The position numbers were made by a program, and so were the translations under genes. A DNA stretch of 24,121 nucleotides from the NCBI GenBank assembly GCA_900551225.1, contig URUZ01000023.1, positions 1-24,121 of the forward strand, written 5' to 3'. This stretch comes from an uncultured Clostridium sp. (GTDB lineage Bacteria; Bacillota; Clostridia; Lachnospirales; Lachnospiraceae). Within the stretch, counting starts at the first letter, position 1. The number at the start of each line of letters is the position of its first letter. Below, one piece after another: positions 22,529-24,121 of this stretch. The notes beneath the pieces are model-generated. The model was given only the letters and a program-made list of their open reading frames with translations. It was not told where the DNA came from and did no database searches.

Positions 22529-23902
22529 CTATTGCGCTCCCCAGCCGTTCTCACTGATGATCTCATCAATTGCAGCAGAAGCATTTTTCAGGCTTTCAGC
22601 GGCATCCGCGCCGGCAAAAATGTCACCGTATACGGCTTTCATCTGATCATAGATGGTCATATGGGCTGATGTAAAGGGACGGAGATAGGAAATGCCAGCT
22701 TCCAGCTGCTCACGGTATAAGTACAGCTTTCCACCCTCCTGGTACTGGGGAATGCTGTCCATCACGGACTTTCTAGCGGGGATTGCGCCGTTGATGGACA
22801 CTACTTTCTCGATATTATCCGGCTCCATGGCAGCCTTCATGATCTGCCATACCACATCCGCGCTGCCATTCTCCTTTGCTCCGCTGGTCATAGCCCACAC
22901 CACGGAACCAGAGCAGGTATATACGCCGTTCCCAAAATCTGGAATAGGAATCAGAACCAGGTTGTCCTCGCCGATGCCGTCCTTATAGTTGGTGTATTTC
23001 CAGTGGCCCACCAGGGAGAGGGCGCTCTCCTTGCGGGTCTCAAATGCATCGTCATAGTCACAGGTTGGATTGATATAGCCCTGTTCCACCATCCAGGTCA
23101 GATACTCCAGGGCCTGGGTGGTCCCTTCCCCGTCCAGAGTCCCTTCCGTCATCATGGTGTCACGGTCCGCATAGTCACCGCCAAAGCTTTTGATCACCGG
23201 CATATAGGTGTAATACATGGTGGAGGGGTTGTTCTGGCGCACATACAGGGGATACTCAACTCCTGAGTCCTTCAGCGCGGCCAGAGCTGCTTCGAATTCC
23301 TGCCTGTCCCACGCTTCCTTATAGCTGGCGGGAATCCTGACACCTGCCTTGTCCAGCATTTCCTTGTTGCCCCACATGGCCATGCCGCCGTCAAACTGGG
23401 CTACGGCAACCAGCTGGCCGTTCACTGTGGCTTCATCCACAACTGAGCTCAGAAGATCACTCTTGATGTCGTCTGTCATATACTCGTCAATGGGAGCGAT
23501 CATCCCTGCCTCACAGTAATTGGGAAGCAGCAGATAATCGGCAATCAGGGCATCCGGCATGTCACCCGCAATAGTGGACACCTGCATCTTGCTGTCCAGC
23601 TCATCCTTGGAGTAATATTCGTCCACAATCGTAACGCCCAGCTTCCCTTCTATATCCCGGAACATGGCTCTGTAGATGTCATCCTCCGCGCCGGAGCTGA
23701 TCCAGAATTTCACACTCTTTCCGGCTGTCTCCGCCCCGTCCTTGCTGCTCTGGGCTGCGCTGTCCTGACCTGCGCCGCCCTGCTCTGTCCCCTGTGATCC
23801 CGCCGCGCCTGTTGTGCCGGAATTGCCGCCCCCGCAGCCGCCCAGGGAAAATGCCATCACTCCGGCCATCAACAATGCAGCTGCCTTTTTCATTTTTCTC
23901 AT
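22529..23902 (-). CDS. Extracellular sugar-binding lipoprotein of an ABC transporter
   Basis: The 457-residue protein has a lipoprotein signal peptide: basic MRKMKKAA, a hydrophobic core and lipobox SLGGC with the modified cysteine at residue 23. A Gly/Ser/Gln-rich linker (about 24-65) follows, then a family 1 solute-binding fold with a hinge motif AMWGNKEMLDKAG and the late NGAIPARKSV block. It would be anchored outside the cell and deliver a carbohydrate to the two permeases. AAGGAG lies 7 nt before the ATG. It is the first gene of the operon. The substrate cannot be told from sequence alone. Confidence 0.94.
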   Translation of the reverse strand: MRKMKKAAALLMAGVMAFSLGGCGGGNSGTTGAAGSQGTEQGGAGQDSAAQSSKDGAETAGKSVKFWISSGAEDDIYRAMFRDIEGKLGVTIVDEYYSKDELDSKMQVSTIAGDMPDALIADYLLLPNYCEAGMIAPIDEYMTDDIKSDLLSSVVDEATVNGQLVAVAQFDGGMAMWGNKEMLDKAGVRIPASYKEAWDRQEFEAALAALKDSGVEYPLYVRQNNPSTMYYTYMPVIKSFGGDYADRDTMMTEGTLDGEGTTQALEYLTWMVEQGYINPTCDYDDAFETRKESALSLVGHWKYTNYKDGIGEDNLVLIPIPDFGNGVYTCSGSVVWAMTSGAKENGSADVVWQIMKAAMEPDNIEKVVSINGAIPARKSVMDSIPQYQEGGKLYLYREQLEAGISYLRPFTSAHMTIYDQMKAVYGDIFAGADAAESLKNASAAIDEIISENGWGAQ

Positions 23903-23964
23903 GTCTCTTCTCCTTCCTCAATCCACAGTATTTCTCTCCCTGATATAGCTTAAAAAATATATAT

Positions 23965-24110
23965 CGGTTGACATTTTAGCTCAGACATGTTTTCCCGTAT
24001 TTTTGCTGTAGTTTATTCTAGTATGTTTATTCTTATTGTATATTTTTTAAAGTTATATCAAATATTTTTTGTAGTTTTAGCATACATCAGTTTTTATAAA
24101 ATGTTAACCG
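23965..24110. repeat. Distant inverted repeat pair upstream of the sugar transport operon
   Basis: CGGTTGACATTTTA (23965-23978) and TAAAATGTTAACCG (24097-24110) are inverted copies with 13 of 14 matches, centres 132 bp apart. They bracket the AT-rich region that must hold the operon promoter; no single -35/-10 pair stands out there. Confidence 0.65.
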
Positions 24111-24115
24111 TTTAA
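24104..24115. promoter_or_regulatory. Candidate LacI-family operator
   Basis: TTAACCGTTTAA is a near-palindrome with central CG and TTAA arms, the general form of LacI-family operators. It overlaps the distal copy of the inverted repeat. Binding by the downstream-encoded regulator is inferred. Confidence 0.4.
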
Positions 24116-24121
24116 TATATT

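Overview
The window looks like chromosomal DNA of a GC-rich, anaerobic Clostridia member, most likely a Lachnospiraceae gut bacterium of the Enterocloster/Clostridium clostridioforme type. This is an inference from protein style, strong AGGAGG ribosome binding sites, a T-box leader, a rubredoxin-fused flavoprotein, a sigma-54 regulator and arginine-fermentation genes. No rRNA, tRNA, CRISPR array or transposase was seen. All genes but one lie on the minus strand. Positions 1-106 hold no gene or clear terminator that I can recognise.

Region 1 (107-3531): arginine deiminase, ornithine carbamoyltransferase and a TIGR00300/ArgZ-C-like ornithine cyclodeaminase, transcribed in that order. Together they would convert arginine to citrulline, ornithine and proline with release of ammonia and carbamoyl phosphate. 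A carbamate kinase and an antiporter are not in the window.

Region 2 (3634-9709): a MatC-type carboxylate carrier followed by the large and small subunits of an aconitase/isopropylmalate-dehydratase-type hydro-lyase, closed by a strong terminator. In front of the carrier is a near-perfect sigma-54 promoter (TGGCAC-N5-TTGCT). An inverted repeat sits 70-120 bp farther upstream, the usual place for an enhancer site. The likely activator, a PrpR-type sigma-54 enhancer-binding protein, is encoded at 7739-9709. Between the activator and its presumed target lies an AT-rich RelB/YoeB toxin-antitoxin pair whose toxin gene is frameshifted.

Region 3 (9713-13199): the activator is the last gene of a tightly packed minus-strand run: SAM methyltransferase, amidohydrolase, a pRiA4b-ORF3/SEC-C protein, then the activator.

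Region 4 (13357-15353): a plus-strand flavin reductase-rubredoxin fusion with its own promoter and terminator, then a SanA/YdcF-like membrane protein and RidA on the minus strand.

Region 5 (15458-18729): a proline T-box leader with promoter, specifier candidate and terminator controls proS and, 17 nt behind it, cca. The cca gene carries two families of in-frame coding repeats.

Region 6 (18765-24121): a CUT1-type sugar ABC transport operon (lipoprotein binding protein, two permeases), followed by a PhnP-like metallo-hydrolase and a LacI-family repressor that also has its own promoter. No transport ATPase or glycosidase lies in the window; a shared ATPase encoded elsewhere is common in this group.

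Several starts were moved from the longest possible reading frame to the codon preceded by a good ribosome binding site; reasons are given per gene.
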